The notes beneath the pieces were generated by a model. The model was not told the origin of the DNA. It saw only the letters and a list, made by a program, of their open reading frames with translations, and ran no database searches. Positions 1 to 10,350 of a stretch of 64,000 bases of DNA are shown piece by piece. The number at the start of each line of letters is the position of its first letter. The stretch's first letter is position 1. Both the position numbers and the translations under genes were made by a program. The DNA is taken from NCBI GenBank assembly GCA_026418615.1, contig JAOAAY010000007.1, forward strand, positions 62,001-126,000. The letters run 5' to 3'. The DNA comes from Candidatus Sumerlaeaceae bacterium. GTDB lineage: Bacteria; Sumerlaeota; Sumerlaeia; Sumerlaeales; Sumerlaeaceae.

Positions 1-777
1 CTGATCATCGCCGACGATGGCGCGTATGTCAGTTACCTGGAGGGCTGTACCGCTCCCATGCGCGATGAGCATCAACTCCATGCGGCCGTTGTCGAACTCG
101 TTGCCATGGACGAGGCCACGATCAAGTATTCCACCGTCCAGAACTGGTATCCAGGCGATAAAGAGGGGCGCGGCGGCATCTACAATTTTGTCACCAAGCG
201 CGGCAAGTGCGCCGGACGCAATTCCAAAATCTCGTGGACGCAGGTCGAAACGGGATCGGCGATCACTTGGAAATACCCGAGTTGTGTCCTGCTTGGGGAG
301 AACTCAGTGGGCGAGTTTTACTCGGTCGCCCTGACAAACAATTTCCAGCAGGCCGATACGGGGACAAAGATGATTCACATCGGCCGTAACACGCGCAGCA
401 CCATCGTATCGAAGGGCATCTCCGCCGGCCGCGGGCAGAACACCTATCGCGGTCAGGTGAAGATCATGCGCAATGCCGTTGGCGCGCGGAATTTTTCTCA
501 GTGCGACTCGATGCTCATCGGTGATCGCTGCGGCGCGCACACCTTTCCTTACATCGAGGTTCAAAACGCGACCGGCACCGTGGAGCACGAGGCGTCCACC
601 AGCAAGATCGGCGAGGATCAACTTTTTTACTGCCGGCAGAGGGGCATTCCAACCGAGGACGCGGTCAACATGATCGTCAACGGCTTCTGTAAAGAGGTTT
701 TCCGCGAGTTGCCCATGGAGTTTGCTGTCGAGGCTCAAAAACTGCTCAGTGTGAGTCTGGAAGGCAGCGTAGGCTGA
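1..777 (+). CDS. sufB: SufB, Fe-S cluster scaffold subunit (C-terminal part, cut by window start)
   Basis: This is the C-terminal 258 residues of SufB; the reading frame is open from base 1, so the gene starts outside the window. SufB pairs with SufD and the ATPase SufC in the cytoplasmic SUF scaffold on which iron-sulfur clusters are built. The SYLEGCTAP stretch, the NWYPGD motif and the RGIP/DA segment near the end (QRGIPTEDA) are hallmarks of the SufB beta-helix core and C-terminal helices. It is the first visible gene of a same-strand run continuing into sufC, sufD, sufS, sufU and sufT. Nothing seems broken apart from the window cut. Confidence 0.97.
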   Translation: MIIADDGAYVSYLEGCTAPMRDEHQLHAAVVELVAMDEATIKYSTVQNWYPGDKEGRGGIYNFVTKRGKCAGRNSKISWTQVETGSAITWKYPSCVLLGENSVGEFYSVALTNNFQQADTGTKMIHIGRNTRSTIVSKGISAGRGQNTYRGQVKIMRNAVGARNFSQCDSMLIGDRCGAHTFPYIEVQNATGTVEHEASTSKIGEDQLFYCRQRGIPTEDAVNMIVNGFCKEVFRELPMEFAVEAQKLLSVSLEGSVG

Positions 778-860
778 CCCCGCTCAGGTCGGTTGTCGGC
801 TGAAGTTTCAATGACTGAGAGATGAACCCGGGCGGTTCGCGCCCGGAAGAGAGGAATAGT

Positions 861-1613
861 ATGCTCGAGATCAGGAATCTGCATGCCAATGTTGAGGGTG
901 CCGAGATTTTGCACGGCATCGATCTGACCGTCCGGGCCGGAGAGGTCCACGCCATTATGGGGCCCAACGGTTCTGGAAAAAGCACGCTGGCTCAAATCAT
1001 CGCCGGCCGCGACTGCTATGAGGTCACCGAGGGCACCATCCTGTTTGATGGCAAGAATTTGCTCGAACTCGAGCCGGAGGAGCGCGCCTGCGAGGGTATC
1101 TTCCTCGCGTTCCAGTACCCGGTGGAGATCCCCGGCGTCAGCAACACTTACTTTCTTAAAGCCGCCCTTAACGCCGTGCGAAAGTATCGGGGCGAGGACG
1201 AACTCGACGCGGTTGAATTTCTTTCCCTCGTTCGCGAGAAAATGAAACTGCTTGGTATGAGCGAGGATTTAATGAATCGCTCCGTCAACGAAGGCTTCTC
1301 CGGCGGGGAAAAGAAGCGTAACGAGATTTTCCAGATGGCTGTGCTCAGTCCGAGACTGGCCGTGCTCGACGAGACTGATTCGGGCCTCGATATTGACGCG
1401 CTGAAGATTGTGGCCAACGGCGTGAATGCGCTGCGCAGCCCCGACCGGGCCATTCTCGTGGTGACCCACTACCAGCGCCTGCTCGACTACATCGTCCCGG
1501 ACTATGTCCATGTCCTTGCCAACGGGCGCATCGTGAAGTCTGGCGGCAAGGATCTGGCGCTGGAACTTGAGGAAAAAGGCTATTCCTGGATCGACGAACC
1601 GGCCAGCGTCTGA
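861..1613 (+). CDS. sufC: SufC, ATPase of the SUF Fe-S assembly complex
   Basis: A 251-residue ABC-type ATPase that drives the SufBCD scaffold. Visible motifs are Walker A GPNGSGKST (about residues 34-42), the SufC-type signature FSGGEKKRNE, and Walker B VLDETDSGLD, followed by the H-loop in VTHYQRLL. I chose the ATG at 861, preceded by GAGAGGAA, over the track start at 822, because family members begin at the MLEIRNL strand. It lies 83 bases after sufB and 51 bases before the chosen sufD start. It has no transmembrane segments, as expected for the soluble SUF ATPase. Confidence 0.97.
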   Translation: MLEIRNLHANVEGAEILHGIDLTVRAGEVHAIMGPNGSGKSTLAQIIAGRDCYEVTEGTILFDGKNLLELEPEERACEGIFLAFQYPVEIPGVSNTYFLKAALNAVRKYRGEDELDAVEFLSLVREKMKLLGMSEDLMNRSVNEGFSGGEKKRNEIFQMAVLSPRLAVLDETDSGLDIDALKIVANGVNALRSPDRAILVVTHYQRLLDYIVPDYVHVLANGRIVKSGGKDLALELEEKGYSWIDEPASV

Positions 1614-1664
1614 GTGCGAACCTCTGATCCCTCGTTAGAAAGCGATGCCCACAGGAAATTGAAC

Positions 1665-3017
1665 ATGACTTCAGTGATCGAGAACAATGCCGCAGAGCCC
1701 TATGCCGCCTACTTTGCGGGGCTCATGTCTGACCCGCTCGCCGGCCTCTCACATGCCATCCGCAATTTGCGCCGGGAAGGGTTCTCCCGGCTCGAGGAAA
1801 TGGGGTTTCCCTCTCAGGAAGACGAGGACTGGCGGTTCTTGAATGTCTCGCCCATCGTCAGAGGGCGTTTTCTGCCCCCTCCACCTGCGGCAGCGCACGA
1901 AGGCGAGGTTCGTGCACTTCTGGATTCGGCCGCGATAGCCGGCCTCGATTCCTACCGGGTCGTCTTCGTCAACGGCCGGTTTCGCAAGGACTTGTCGTCG
2001 CTGGCCGGTCTTCCCAAAGCGGTCTTTGCCGGGAGCCTGGCAGAGGCTCTTGCTTCGCCGTTGCAGACGCGCGTGGAAGAACATTTAGGCAAACATTTGG
2101 CGCCCAAGTTCAATGGCTTTGCGGCCTTGAACGCAGCCATGATCGAAGATGGCGCTGTGATCTTTGTGCCGCGGGGCGGAGTTTTGGACAAGCCTTTGGA
2201 ACTCGTTTTCGTCTCTGTACCGGTTGAGAATCCCTTTTCCACGCACCCGCGCAACCTTGTCCTGATTGAGCCGACGGCTCAGGCGTCGGTCATCGAGACC
2301 TATATTGGCGAGCCCGGGGCGGCTTATTTCACAAACGCGGCCACGGAAGTGCTAGTGAGTGAGGGAGCGCGGCTGAGTTGGTATAAGGTTCAGCGCGAAG
2401 CCCAAGGTGCGTATCATGTGGCGGCCACGCAGATCGTTCAGGAACGCGACTCGACCGTTGCCCACCTCGCGCTCAATTTTGGCGGGGCCATCGTCCGCAA
2501 CGACATCAATCTCTACATTGGTGGCGAGGGGGCTACCGGCGTCCTTGATGGTCTCTACATGATTTCCGGGCGCCAATGGTGCGACACGCACACGCGAATT
2601 GACCATGCAAAGCCCAATTGCGAAAGCCACGAATTGTACAAGGGTATTCTTGATGACAACGCCCGCGGCGTTTTCAATGGCCGGATCTATGTCCATCAGG
2701 ACGCCCAAAAAACCGATGCCAAACAGACCAATCAGACCCTCCTTTTGTCCGACACGGCGCAGATCAACGCCAACCCCCAGTTGGAGATTTTCGCTGACGA
2801 TGTGAAATGTACTCATGGCGCCACCATTGGCCAGATTGACGAGGACCATGTTTTCTACCTTCAAACTCGTGGCATCCCGAAGGATGAGGCCAAGAGCCTT
2901 CTCACTTACGCGTTTGCGAATGACATCGTCCGGCGTATTGCCATAGATCCCCTTCGGGTGGCCGTAGAAAAGATTGTCCTCGCCGCACGCGAGGCTCCGA
3001 CTGACTTTGTCATCTGA
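1665..3017 (+). CDS. sufD: SufD, Fe-S cluster assembly scaffold subunit
   Basis: A 450-residue SufD that forms the scaffold heterodimer with SufB. The C-terminal half carries the family-typical beta-helix ending in FNGRIYVHQDAQKTDA, NPQLEIFADDVKCTHGAT and LQTRGIPKDEA, including the conserved Cys-Thr-His. The track start at 1614 is a GTG immediately after the sufC stop. The ATG at 1665 (MTSVIENN) gives a more usual N-terminus, with a weak AGGA upstream, so I prefer it. The residual ambiguity is 17 residues. It is in an operon with sufC and sufS. Confidence 0.95.
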   Translation: MTSVIENNAAEPYAAYFAGLMSDPLAGLSHAIRNLRREGFSRLEEMGFPSQEDEDWRFLNVSPIVRGRFLPPPPAAAHEGEVRALLDSAAIAGLDSYRVVFVNGRFRKDLSSLAGLPKAVFAGSLAEALASPLQTRVEEHLGKHLAPKFNGFAALNAAMIEDGAVIFVPRGGVLDKPLELVFVSVPVENPFSTHPRNLVLIEPTAQASVIETYIGEPGAAYFTNAATEVLVSEGARLSWYKVQREAQGAYHVAATQIVQERDSTVAHLALNFGGAIVRNDINLYIGGEGATGVLDGLYMISGRQWCDTHTRIDHAKPNCESHELYKGILDDNARGVFNGRIYVHQDAQKTDAKQTNQTLLLSDTAQINANPQLEIFADDVKCTHGATIGQIDEDHVFYLQTRGIPKDEAKSLLTYAFANDIVRRIAIDPLRVAVEKIVLAAREAPTDFVI

Positions 3018-3030
3018 AAGGGGTGTACGA

Positions 3031-4299
<1,269 letters not shown>

Positions 4300-4752
4300 A
4301 TGTCCAACCTGCGGGAACTCTATCAGGAACTGATCCTCGATCATAACAAGAATCCCCGCAATTTCGGGCGCCCGCCCCACCCGACCCACGAGGCTCATGG
4401 TTACAATCCGCTCTGCGGGGATCGAGTGACCGTCTATTTGAGCCTCGACGGCGATCGTGTGGAGGATGTGCGGTTTGAGGGCAAGGGATGCGCGATCAGC
4501 ACGGCCTCCGCCTCCATGATGACCCAGATGCTCAAGGGAAAGACTGTGGCCGAATGCGACGCCATCTTTTCGAATTTTCATGACCTTGTCACCGGCAAAT
4601 CCTGCCCGGTCGAGAGCCTGAACCAACTGGGCAAACTCGCCGTGTTTGGCGGTGTGAGAGATTTCCCCGCCCGCGTCAAATGCGCCACACTCGCGTGGCA
4701 CACCGTTCAAGCGGCGTTGCACGGCCAGACAGATCCCGTGTCAACGGAGTGA
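4300..4752 (+). CDS. sufU: SufU, zinc-dependent sulfurtransferase / IscU-like protein
   Basis: A 150-residue SufU-family protein. The three conserved cysteines are in NPLCGD, KGCAIS and VKCATLAW, with the Asp after the first Cys. In Gram-positive bacteria this set binds zinc and accepts sulfur from SufS. The long insertion between the second and third Cys (about 60 residues) is the SufU-type insertion that distinguishes it from IscU. It starts on the base after the sufS stop, which fits a tight functional partnership. Seven bases separate it from sufT. Confidence 0.95.
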   Translation: MSNLRELYQELILDHNKNPRNFGRPPHPTHEAHGYNPLCGDRVTVYLSLDGDRVEDVRFEGKGCAISTASASMMTQMLKGKTVAECDAIFSNFHDLVTGKSCPVESLNQLGKLAVFGGVRDFPARVKCATLAWHTVQAALHGQTDPVSTE

Positions 4753-4758
4753 GGACTG

Positions 4759-5133
4759 ATGAGCGACGAACCAACAGCCGGTCTGCCTCCAGCCGAGGAA
4801 CCGACCCTGGCACCGCGTCCGGTTGATCCGGATGCGTTGCGTGAGGCCGTGATTGAGGTTTTGAAAACCTGTTACGATCCGGAAATCCCGGTGAACATCT
4901 ACGAACTGGGCCTCATCTACAATGTCAATGTTTCCGATGACGGAGTGGTCGAGGTGAAAATGACGCTCACCTCTCCGATGTGCCCCGTGGCTGGGAGCCT
5001 GCCGCCGGAAGTCCAATCGAAAATCCGCAACATTGCCGGCGTGACGGATGCGCGTGTTGAAGTGGTCTGGGATCCGCCTTGGGACATGAGCAAGATGAGC
5101 GAGGCGGCGAGGCTTCAGTTAAATCTCATGTAA
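4759..5133 (+). CDS. sufT: SufT-like MIP18 (DUF59) family protein
   Basis: A 124-residue protein with a single MIP18/DUF59 domain, showing CYDPEIPVNIYELGLIY and the TSPMCPV segment with the conserved cysteine. Related proteins (SufT, PaaD, the CIA factor MIP18/FAM96) help mature Fe-S proteins. As the last gene of the suf run with a six-base gap after sufU, the SufT assignment rests on both domain and context. The first about 30 residues are a proline-rich extension without known function. It could simply be called an Fe-S assembly accessory factor. Confidence 0.9.
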   Translation: MSDEPTAGLPPAEEPTLAPRPVDPDALREAVIEVLKTCYDPEIPVNIYELGLIYNVNVSDDGVVEVKMTLTSPMCPVAGSLPPEVQSKIRNIAGVTDARVEVVWDPPWDMSKMSEAARLQLNLM

Positions 5134-5163
5134 CAAGCCAGTGTCCGCCGTGGGGAAGAGGCG

Positions 5164-5181
5164 GCGGGCTATGCTGCCCGC
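5164..5181. terminator. Candidate hairpin between convergent genes
   Basis: GCGGGC and GCCCGC form a perfect 6-bp stem with a 6-base loop in the gap between sufT and the convergent 154-residue gene. There is no T-tract on either side, so terminator function is only suggested by position. Confidence 0.3.
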
Positions 5182-5633
5182 TCGCCCTTCCAACCAAGAT
5201 AGGAACCAAGGTAACTGTCTGCCCAGGTTTTGGCGGCTTTTTTGAATGCAACCTCCGGTTTGGGGCTCGACCAGATGTCGAACCCGGCCTTCTCCGCCTC
5301 GATCCACTTGAAGTCATGAATTTTCCTGATGACTTCGCGTGCCTCATTTTCGGGCAAGTAAATCCCCAACAAACGGAACACAGCCCGACGGGCGGGGTTC
5401 TTCGCGCGAAGCGCCCGCCCAAAGCCGCCTGTGAAACCGAGTTCGGCAGGGTTTAGCATGCGATTGCGAACTGCCGCCTTGTCACCTTCGGACAAAGTGT
5501 CTGGACGGAGAACAGCCTTTTGGGCCGCCTCCTGCTCAGCCCTGTACTCGTTTGCTTGAGAACGGCACGATGGACAGACACTATACCCGCTTAGGAACGC
5601 TGTCGTGCAGCAGTCTCGGAACATTTGCAGCAT
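5169..5633 (-). CDS. Conserved hypothetical protein with a CxxC motif
   Basis: A 154-residue soluble protein. The N-terminal 25 residues contain five cysteines including CPSC, suggesting a small metal or redox site. The C-terminal part, with HDFKWIEAEKAGFDIW and a final amphipathic helix rich in Trp/Tyr, resembles short uncharacterised proteins I have seen with a K/H-W-I-E-x-E-K-A-G motif, but I cannot name a family. The ribosome site AAGGAG lies just before the first ATG, so the second ATG (5624) may be the true start. It is convergent to sufT and followed by nothing on its own strand. Confidence 0.65.
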   Translation of the reverse strand: MLQMFRDCCTTAFLSGYSVCPSCRSQANEYRAEQEAAQKAVLRPDTLSEGDKAAVRNRMLNPAELGFTGGFGRALRAKNPARRAVFRLLGIYLPENEAREVIRKIHDFKWIEAEKAGFDIWSSPKPEVAFKKAAKTWADSYLGSYLGWKGERAA

Positions 5634-5849
5634 AACTCCTTGCGTTGGGAACTCGAACTATCAGAAGAGGTAGCAATCGGCATTCCAGAACGCGCACCGC
5701 TGTAAACCATTCTGTGGCATCAAGTTGAACAAGCAGACCGTCGCGGATGACCGCCTCTGCGATCAACCCGCGGGTCAAAGAGGACCATGACGGTCACGGG
5801 GAACCACTCGGGTAGTGTTCGTGCTCCGCGCATGCTGACCAAAATCCGG

Positions 5850-7964
5850 TCATGAACTCCTCGTTTGCGGAGCGACTGTTTTGCGGCGAGCATCGGCCAA
5901 TTGGCTCTTCAACTCATCTGCAGATGTCGTGGGAGCCTTACAGGAGAAATCGTAACAAACGAACGCGGTGCATTGGCCGTGCAAGGGGTCTTTATCGGCA
6001 AACAAAACGCCGCGGGAGTCTTTGGTTTTCGCGGCGACAACACGGGCTGGCAGATATGTTCCCCAGACAGCCGCCAACATGTCAGGCGACGGAGACTGCC
6101 CGTCGGGTGCAACAAAAACGATCTGCGGTGTCGGCCCGAGGGCGAAGCGGTGCGCCAGGACCAGTGAGGCAAATGCGTGAGGTACAGCGTTGAGTGCGGG
6201 ACCGGCCGCCTCGAAATAGCCCTCGATCAATCTCCGGTGCTTGTCTTCGCCGCACAGGACAGCCAGGCGCTGAAGAGTCAGGACGGCTATCGAGGCCGGC
6301 GCAGGCAAGGCCCCGTCATGCATCTCGCGCGGACGGCTAACCAGGCTCGCGTCGGCTGCGCTGGCATTGAAGAAAGTACCGGTTTCTTGATCATAAAAAT
6401 CTTCGACCATGCGATCCGTAATGATTCGCGCCGGTTCCAAAAGGTTTGGGTCAAAGCAGGTCTCGTACAGATCCACCAGAGATGCGGCGAAGTACGCGTA
6501 ATCCTCGAGCACCCCTGCGATTTTCGACTCGCCGCGGCAATACACGCGGCGGACTCGGCCATCAGGGCCGACCTGCTTTTCGAGAAGAAATCCGGCCGCC
6601 TTGCGTGCGGCCGCGAGATAGCGCGCTTCACCCGACACCTGATATCCGCGCGACAGCGCGGAGATCATCAGGCCGTTCCAACCCGTGAGACACTTGTCAT
6701 CAAGCCCGGGCGCCACGCGGCGCGCGCGCGCCGCCAAAATTTGCTTTTTCATGTCGGACAGACTGCCAACCCACTCAAGCGGGTCCCATCCGCGGCTCTG
6801 CGCAAACTCCTCGGGCGTCTGCACCAGATGCAGCACCGTTCGCCCGCCTTCGAAATTCCCCCTTGGGGTTACGCCGAACTGCTCGCAAAAAACGGATGCG
6901 TCCGCGGCTCCCAGAATGCTCTCGAGTTCGTCCGGCGTCCACAGGTAGTAGCGTCCTTCTTCGCCCTCGCTGTCTGCGTCGAGCGCACAATAAAACGGTC
7001 CTTCGGGCGAGGTGAGATCGCGCAGGACCCAGTCCATGGTCTCAACAGCGACGCGAAGATAGAGAGGGGTGCGGGTGAGTAGGTATGCGTCCAAATACAC
7101 CGGCACAAGCAGCGCTTGATTGTATAGCATTTTCTCAAAGTGGGGGATAAGCCATTCGGAATCCACAGAATATCTGGCAAATCCTCCCCCGATCTGATCA
7201 TACATGCCGCCGCATGCCATCGCGTCGAGAGTTTTCGTGACCATGCGAAGGGCGGCGTCCGAACCAAGATCGTGTGCGGCGGCCAGCAAGGCCGCCAGGC
7301 GCTGGTCCGGCGGAAACTTGGGGGCGCTGCCAAAGCCCCCGTGTCCCAGGTCAAACTGAGCGGAAGACTGCTCGACGAGCCTCGCCATCACCCCCGGCTC
7401 GACGGCCGCGCGACGCTGAACGCGGCCATAGCGCTCCAACTCGCGGTGCAGATGGTTCGCCTGCTCGACAATTTGCTCGCGCTCGGTCAACCAAGCCTCA
7501 CGGATGCGCTGCAGAACCTGGACAAATCCGGGCCGGCCCCACCGGCTGTCGGGCGGGAAATAAGTTCCCACAAAAAAGGTTTTTAATTCGGGTGTGACAA
7601 AGGCATTCAGGGGCCATCCGCCTTGTCCTGTCATGGCCACGCAGGCGTTCATGTAAATGGCGTCCACATCGGGCCGCTCCTCACGATCCACCTTCACCGG
7701 AATGACGGTTTCATTGATCAGCCGCGCGATGTCCGGGTTCTCGAAACTCTCGCGCTCCATCACATGGCACCAATGGCAAGCCGAGTAGCCGATCGAGATA
7801 AGCAGCGGCTTGTTCTCTTCTCGTGCTCGGGCAAAGGCCTCCTCGCCCCAAGGATACCAGTCCACGGGATTGTGCCTATGCTGCAGCAGGTACGGCGATG
7901 TTTCCCGGCCGAGCCGGTTTTCCCTGTGGGGAGTCGCGCCAACGCTGGGCTGTTGCTGAGTCAT
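5850..7964 (-). CDS. DUF255 / YyaL-family thioredoxin-fold protein (SPATA20 homologue)
   Basis: A 704-residue protein of the DUF255/YyaL family. The N-terminal thioredoxin-like domain has the [14 protein letters not shown] opening and the CHWC site (residues 63-66). The rest is the alpha/alpha-barrel region resembling glycoside hydrolase or N-acylglucosamine epimerase folds, with [11 protein letters not shown] and LTGWNGLMI. The ATG at 7964 has GGAG six bases upstream and gives MTQQQ. The track start at 8018 would add 18 atypical residues. The biochemical role of the family is unsettled. It is on the same strand as thiE-thiL, 102 bases downstream of thiL. Confidence 0.9.
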   Translation of the reverse strand: MTQQQPSVGATPHRENRLGRETSPYLLQHRHNPVDWYPWGEEAFARAREENKPLLISIGYSACHWCHVMERESFENPDIARLINETVIPVKVDREERPDVDAIYMNACVAMTGQGGWPLNAFVTPELKTFFVGTYFPPDSRWGRPGFVQVLQRIREAWLTEREQIVEQANHLHRELERYGRVQRRAAVEPGVMARLVEQSSAQFDLGHGGFGSAPKFPPDQRLAALLAAAHDLGSDAALRMVTKTLDAMACGGMYDQIGGGFARYSVDSEWLIPHFEKMLYNQALLVPVYLDAYLLTRTPLYLRVAVETMDWVLRDLTSPEGPFYCALDADSEGEEGRYYLWTPDELESILGAADASVFCEQFGVTPRGNFEGGRTVLHLVQTPEEFAQSRGWDPLEWVGSLSDMKKQILAARARRVAPGLDDKCLTGWNGLMISALSRGYQVSGEARYLAAARKAAGFLLEKQVGPDGRVRRVYCRGESKIAGVLEDYAYFAASLVDLYETCFDPNLLEPARIITDRMVEDFYDQETGTFFNASAADASLVSRPREMHDGALPAPASIAVLTLQRLAVLCGEDKHRRLIEGYFEAAGPALNAVPHAFASLVLAHRFALGPTPQIVFVAPDGQSPSPDMLAAVWGTYLPARVVAAKTKDSRGVLFADKDPLHGQCTAFVCYDFSCKAPTTSADELKSQLADARRKTVAPQTRSS

Positions 7965-8066
7965 TGAGATCTCCGCTATGGTTGCCGGGAGAAGCCCGGG
8001 CCGGATGAAGAGCCTCAACCGTCGGCGACAGGCTTTATGCTCAGCAATCGCGGCGGTATCCGGCGG

Positions 8067-9110
8067 CTATGAAAAATGCCGGAATGTCTGGTCGGGAGGC
8101 GTCCAGATTTGGCCCGACGCCGATCGCAGCACCACAGTGCCGGCCGCGTCGGTCACACGACCGATGAGCGAGACCGGTACGCTGCTGCCTGCCGCGGCCA
8201 GCGCGGATGCTAGTGCATCCGGACTTGCTGCGGTGCAGAAAAGCAGTTCGTACTCCTCTCCGCTAAAAAGTGCCAGTTCCACCGGATCCCTGTCGGCGCA
8301 CCGACAATACTCGCGAAGTTCCTCGCAGACAGGAATTCGGTCCGACTCAATTTCGAAACCGATGCCGCTTGCTTGCGCCAACATGTGCATCTCATTGTAA
8401 AGGGAATCACTGATATCTACCATGGCCAGATCTGGGCAAACGGCTGTCAGGATCTGTCCAAGCAACGGTCTCGGTTCTGGTTTCAAGTGGCGCTCGAGGA
8501 GGCGTAGTCGCACGGAATCGGCACACGGATTCACGAGGGGAGCCCCGGTCAGGATCAAGAGTCCGGCGGCGCTCGATCCGAGATGGCCGCTGACATAAAC
8601 ATTCTGTCCAGGCTTAGCGTTTGATCGCAGAGGGATAGCACGCCCGGCGGGGACGCTGCCAACGGCCGTGATTGAAATTGTCAGCGCGGAGAGTCGGACC
8701 GTGTCGCCTCCGACGAGCACAGCCCCCCAGCGCATCGCTTCCTCGCGCATGCCCTCGTAAAGCGAGAGCAGGCTCGTCACAGTCTGTGTCTGTGGGACGG
8801 CTAGTGATACCAGCAGGTAGCGCGGGCGCGCTCCCATGGCGGCGAGATCGCTAATATTGGCAGCCACGGCTTTGTGGCCCAGGCGTCGCCAGTCTGTATC
8901 GCTGTTCGCAAGAAAATGCGTTCCCGCCGCCAGCATGTCTGTCGTGACCACATCGTGCCAGACGCCGTCCGGTTCGCGCGCAATGACGGCGGCATCGTCA
9001 CCGATGCCAACTACCACATCGCCCGCCGAGGCTGCAACATAGGGCGCCAGCGCCGCAATGAGAGCGCGCTCGCCGATGTCTGCAACAGTGGTTTCCCCGC
9101 TTTGCGACAC
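8067..9110 (-). CDS. thiL: ThiL, thiamine-monophosphate kinase
   Basis: A 347-residue ThiL that phosphorylates thiamine monophosphate to the diphosphate cofactor. Visible landmarks are GIGDDAAVI near residue 38, the TTDMLAAGTHF segment, ALVGGDTVR (as VLVGGDTVR), the DISDSLYNE stretch and the SGEEYELLFC motif. In the catalytic stretch, where many ThiL proteins read DVSDGL, this one reads DISDSL. It starts with GTG, preceded by a strong GGAGGG eight bases upstream. It follows thiE by 20 bases on the same strand, so the two form a thiamine operon. Confidence 0.95.
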   Translation of the reverse strand: MSQSGETTVADIGERALIAALAPYVAASAGDVVVGIGDDAAVIAREPDGVWHDVVTTDMLAAGTHFLANSDTDWRRLGHKAVAANISDLAAMGARPRYLLVSLAVPQTQTVTSLLSLYEGMREEAMRWGAVLVGGDTVRLSALTISITAVGSVPAGRAIPLRSNAKPGQNVYVSGHLGSSAAGLLILTGAPLVNPCADSVRLRLLERHLKPEPRPLLGQILTAVCPDLAMVDISDSLYNEMHMLAQASGIGFEIESDRIPVCEELREYCRCADRDPVELALFSGEEYELLFCTAASPDALASALAAAGSSVPVSLIGRVTDAAGTVVLRSASGQIWTPPDQTFRHFS

Positions 9111-9130
9111 TACGACAAGCCCTCCGCCAC

Positions 9131-9859
9131 TCAGGCTGCGCGGCTCTGTTCAAAGATTTGGCGCAGATGCGCGGCGCGAGCAGTGATGTCACTGGCCGAC
9201 ATCAAATCCCGTATGATCGCGATGTTGTGAGCACCTGCCGCCACGACCTCCGGCACACGGTCGGCAGTAATCCCACCGATTGCCACCAAGGGCAGGGACA
9301 CTGTTAGGCGCGCCCACCTCACCATCTCCGTCCCGACGACAGGCCATGGAGAACTCTTAGTGTTTGTTGCGTACACCGGACCGACGCCAATATAGTCCAC
9401 GGGCAGCAACTGAGCCATTAACGCCTGCTCGCGCGTGTGCGTGGAAAGCCCGATGATCATGTCAGGCCCGACAATGTCGCGGGCCACTTCGACGGGGATA
9501 TCCTCCTGCCCGAGATGGACGCCATCCGCGTCCGTCTCAATCGCCAAATAAGGATTGTCATTGACGATGAAGGTCGCCCCAAATTGCCGCGTAAGTCGCC
9601 GGATTTCCCGTCCAACCGCGACCAAATCCTCAAAGGCCATGTTTTTGTCGCGCAGTTGAATGACTCGAATACCACCTTTGAGCGCTGCCGCGACCGTCTC
9701 GAGCATCGGGCGATTTCCCGAAGCAACTCGGTCGGTGATGGCATAGATGCCCCACTGGCAGCGAGTCCAGCGGTCAAAAGACCGGGCACGAGGAAGTCTA
9801 TCCATGAAGGCAACATGACCGTTGGCGAAAACCCCATGCAAACGCAAATCGGGCATCAT
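9131..9859 (-). CDS. thiE: ThiE, thiamine-phosphate synthase
   Basis: A 242-residue TIM-barrel enzyme joining the pyrimidine and thiazole phosphates. Motifs are VIQLRDKN, FIVNDNPYLA, DGVHLGQEDI, VGPVYATNTKS and VAIGGITADRV. Family members are usually about 210-220 residues, so the first about 18 residues may not be translated: a second ATG at 9805 would give 224 residues. The ATGs at 9859/9856 sit right after the T-tract of the upstream terminator with GGGGA adjacent. No TPP riboswitch was recognisable upstream. Confidence 0.93.
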   Translation of the reverse strand: MMPDLRLHGVFANGHVAFMDRLPRARSFDRWTRCQWGIYAITDRVASGNRPMLETVAAALKGGIRVIQLRDKNMAFEDLVAVGREIRRLTRQFGATFIVNDNPYLAIETDADGVHLGQEDIPVEVARDIVGPDMIIGLSTHTREQALMAQLLPVDYIGVGPVYATNTKSSPWPVVGTEMVRWARLTVSLPLVAIGGITADRVPEVVAAGAHNIAIIRDLMSASDITARAAHLRQIFEQSRAA

Positions 9860-9862
9860 TCC

Positions 9863-9906
9863 CCAAAAAAAAGACTCAGACCGACCTCATACTGGCCGGT
9901 CTGAGC
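9863..9906 (-). terminator. Rho-independent terminator after the small Cys-rich gene
   Basis: On the minus strand a 9-bp stem CTCAGACCG/CGGTCTGAG is followed by a run of eight Ts. It lies between the 81-residue gene and thiE and would insulate thiE from it. Confidence 0.8.
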
Positions 9907-9941
9907 CGATGAACTCTACGGGATATGCAGGCTACCGATAC

Positions 9942-10187
9942 TCAGTAGCACGCGGGTGCGCAGCCAAACATGCCGGCAACACCAGCACCGATGCTGCTAA
10001 CCGCACAGCCGATGCCCTGAACAACACCGCCAACGACCGCCAGCGGATTGAAGCACGGGGCGCAGGCCGGGGCGCAGGCTACGGGCTGGGCACACACAAC
10101 CTTCTTGGACTTATGGGACGCGGCAGGGCTCAGTGCGGGAACCGACATGGCAGCCACGACAGCGATCGCGACGATAGCCTTCTTCAT
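9942..10187 (-). CDS. Small secreted Cys- and Gly-rich protein
   Basis: An 81-residue protein with a clear signal peptide (MKKAIVAIAVVAAMSVPALSPAA) and then a short Lys-rich segment. The tail carries eight cysteines, several as C-A-P-A-C repeats, plus glycine/alanine-rich hydrophobic stretches. GGAGG precedes the ATG by eight bases and a strong terminator follows, so it is a stand-alone transcription unit. No family recognised. It could be a metal-binding or envelope-associated peptide; that is inference only. Confidence 0.75.
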   Translation of the reverse strand: MKKAIVAIAVVAAMSVPALSPAASHKSKKVVCAQPVACAPACAPCFNPLAVVGGVVQGIGCAVSSIGAGVAGMFGCAPACY

Positions 10188-10350
10188 AACAGAACCTCCG
10201 AACTCTCACGAAATGGTACAACTGTCGTCTATCTGCTGTAGGCTGCTGTCCTGATTCAACAAGAAACTGGCTCAAACCATGGGGTCTTGACTGAGCATAG
10301 TCCGGCCTCGTTTTGGACAACAGGCATATCTCAACACGGAGCACGACCAA

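Noticed and set aside
5581-5778. 65-residue minus-strand ORF upstream of the 154-residue gene
   Set aside because: It overlaps the start of the better-supported gene, lacks a ribosome site and shows no recognisable features; the 5634-5849 gap otherwise looks empty.
9860-9941. TPP riboswitch ahead of thiE-thiL
   Set aside because: The region is occupied by an intrinsic terminator; none of the conserved TPP-aptamer segments (such as CUGAGA with ACCUGA) could be found.
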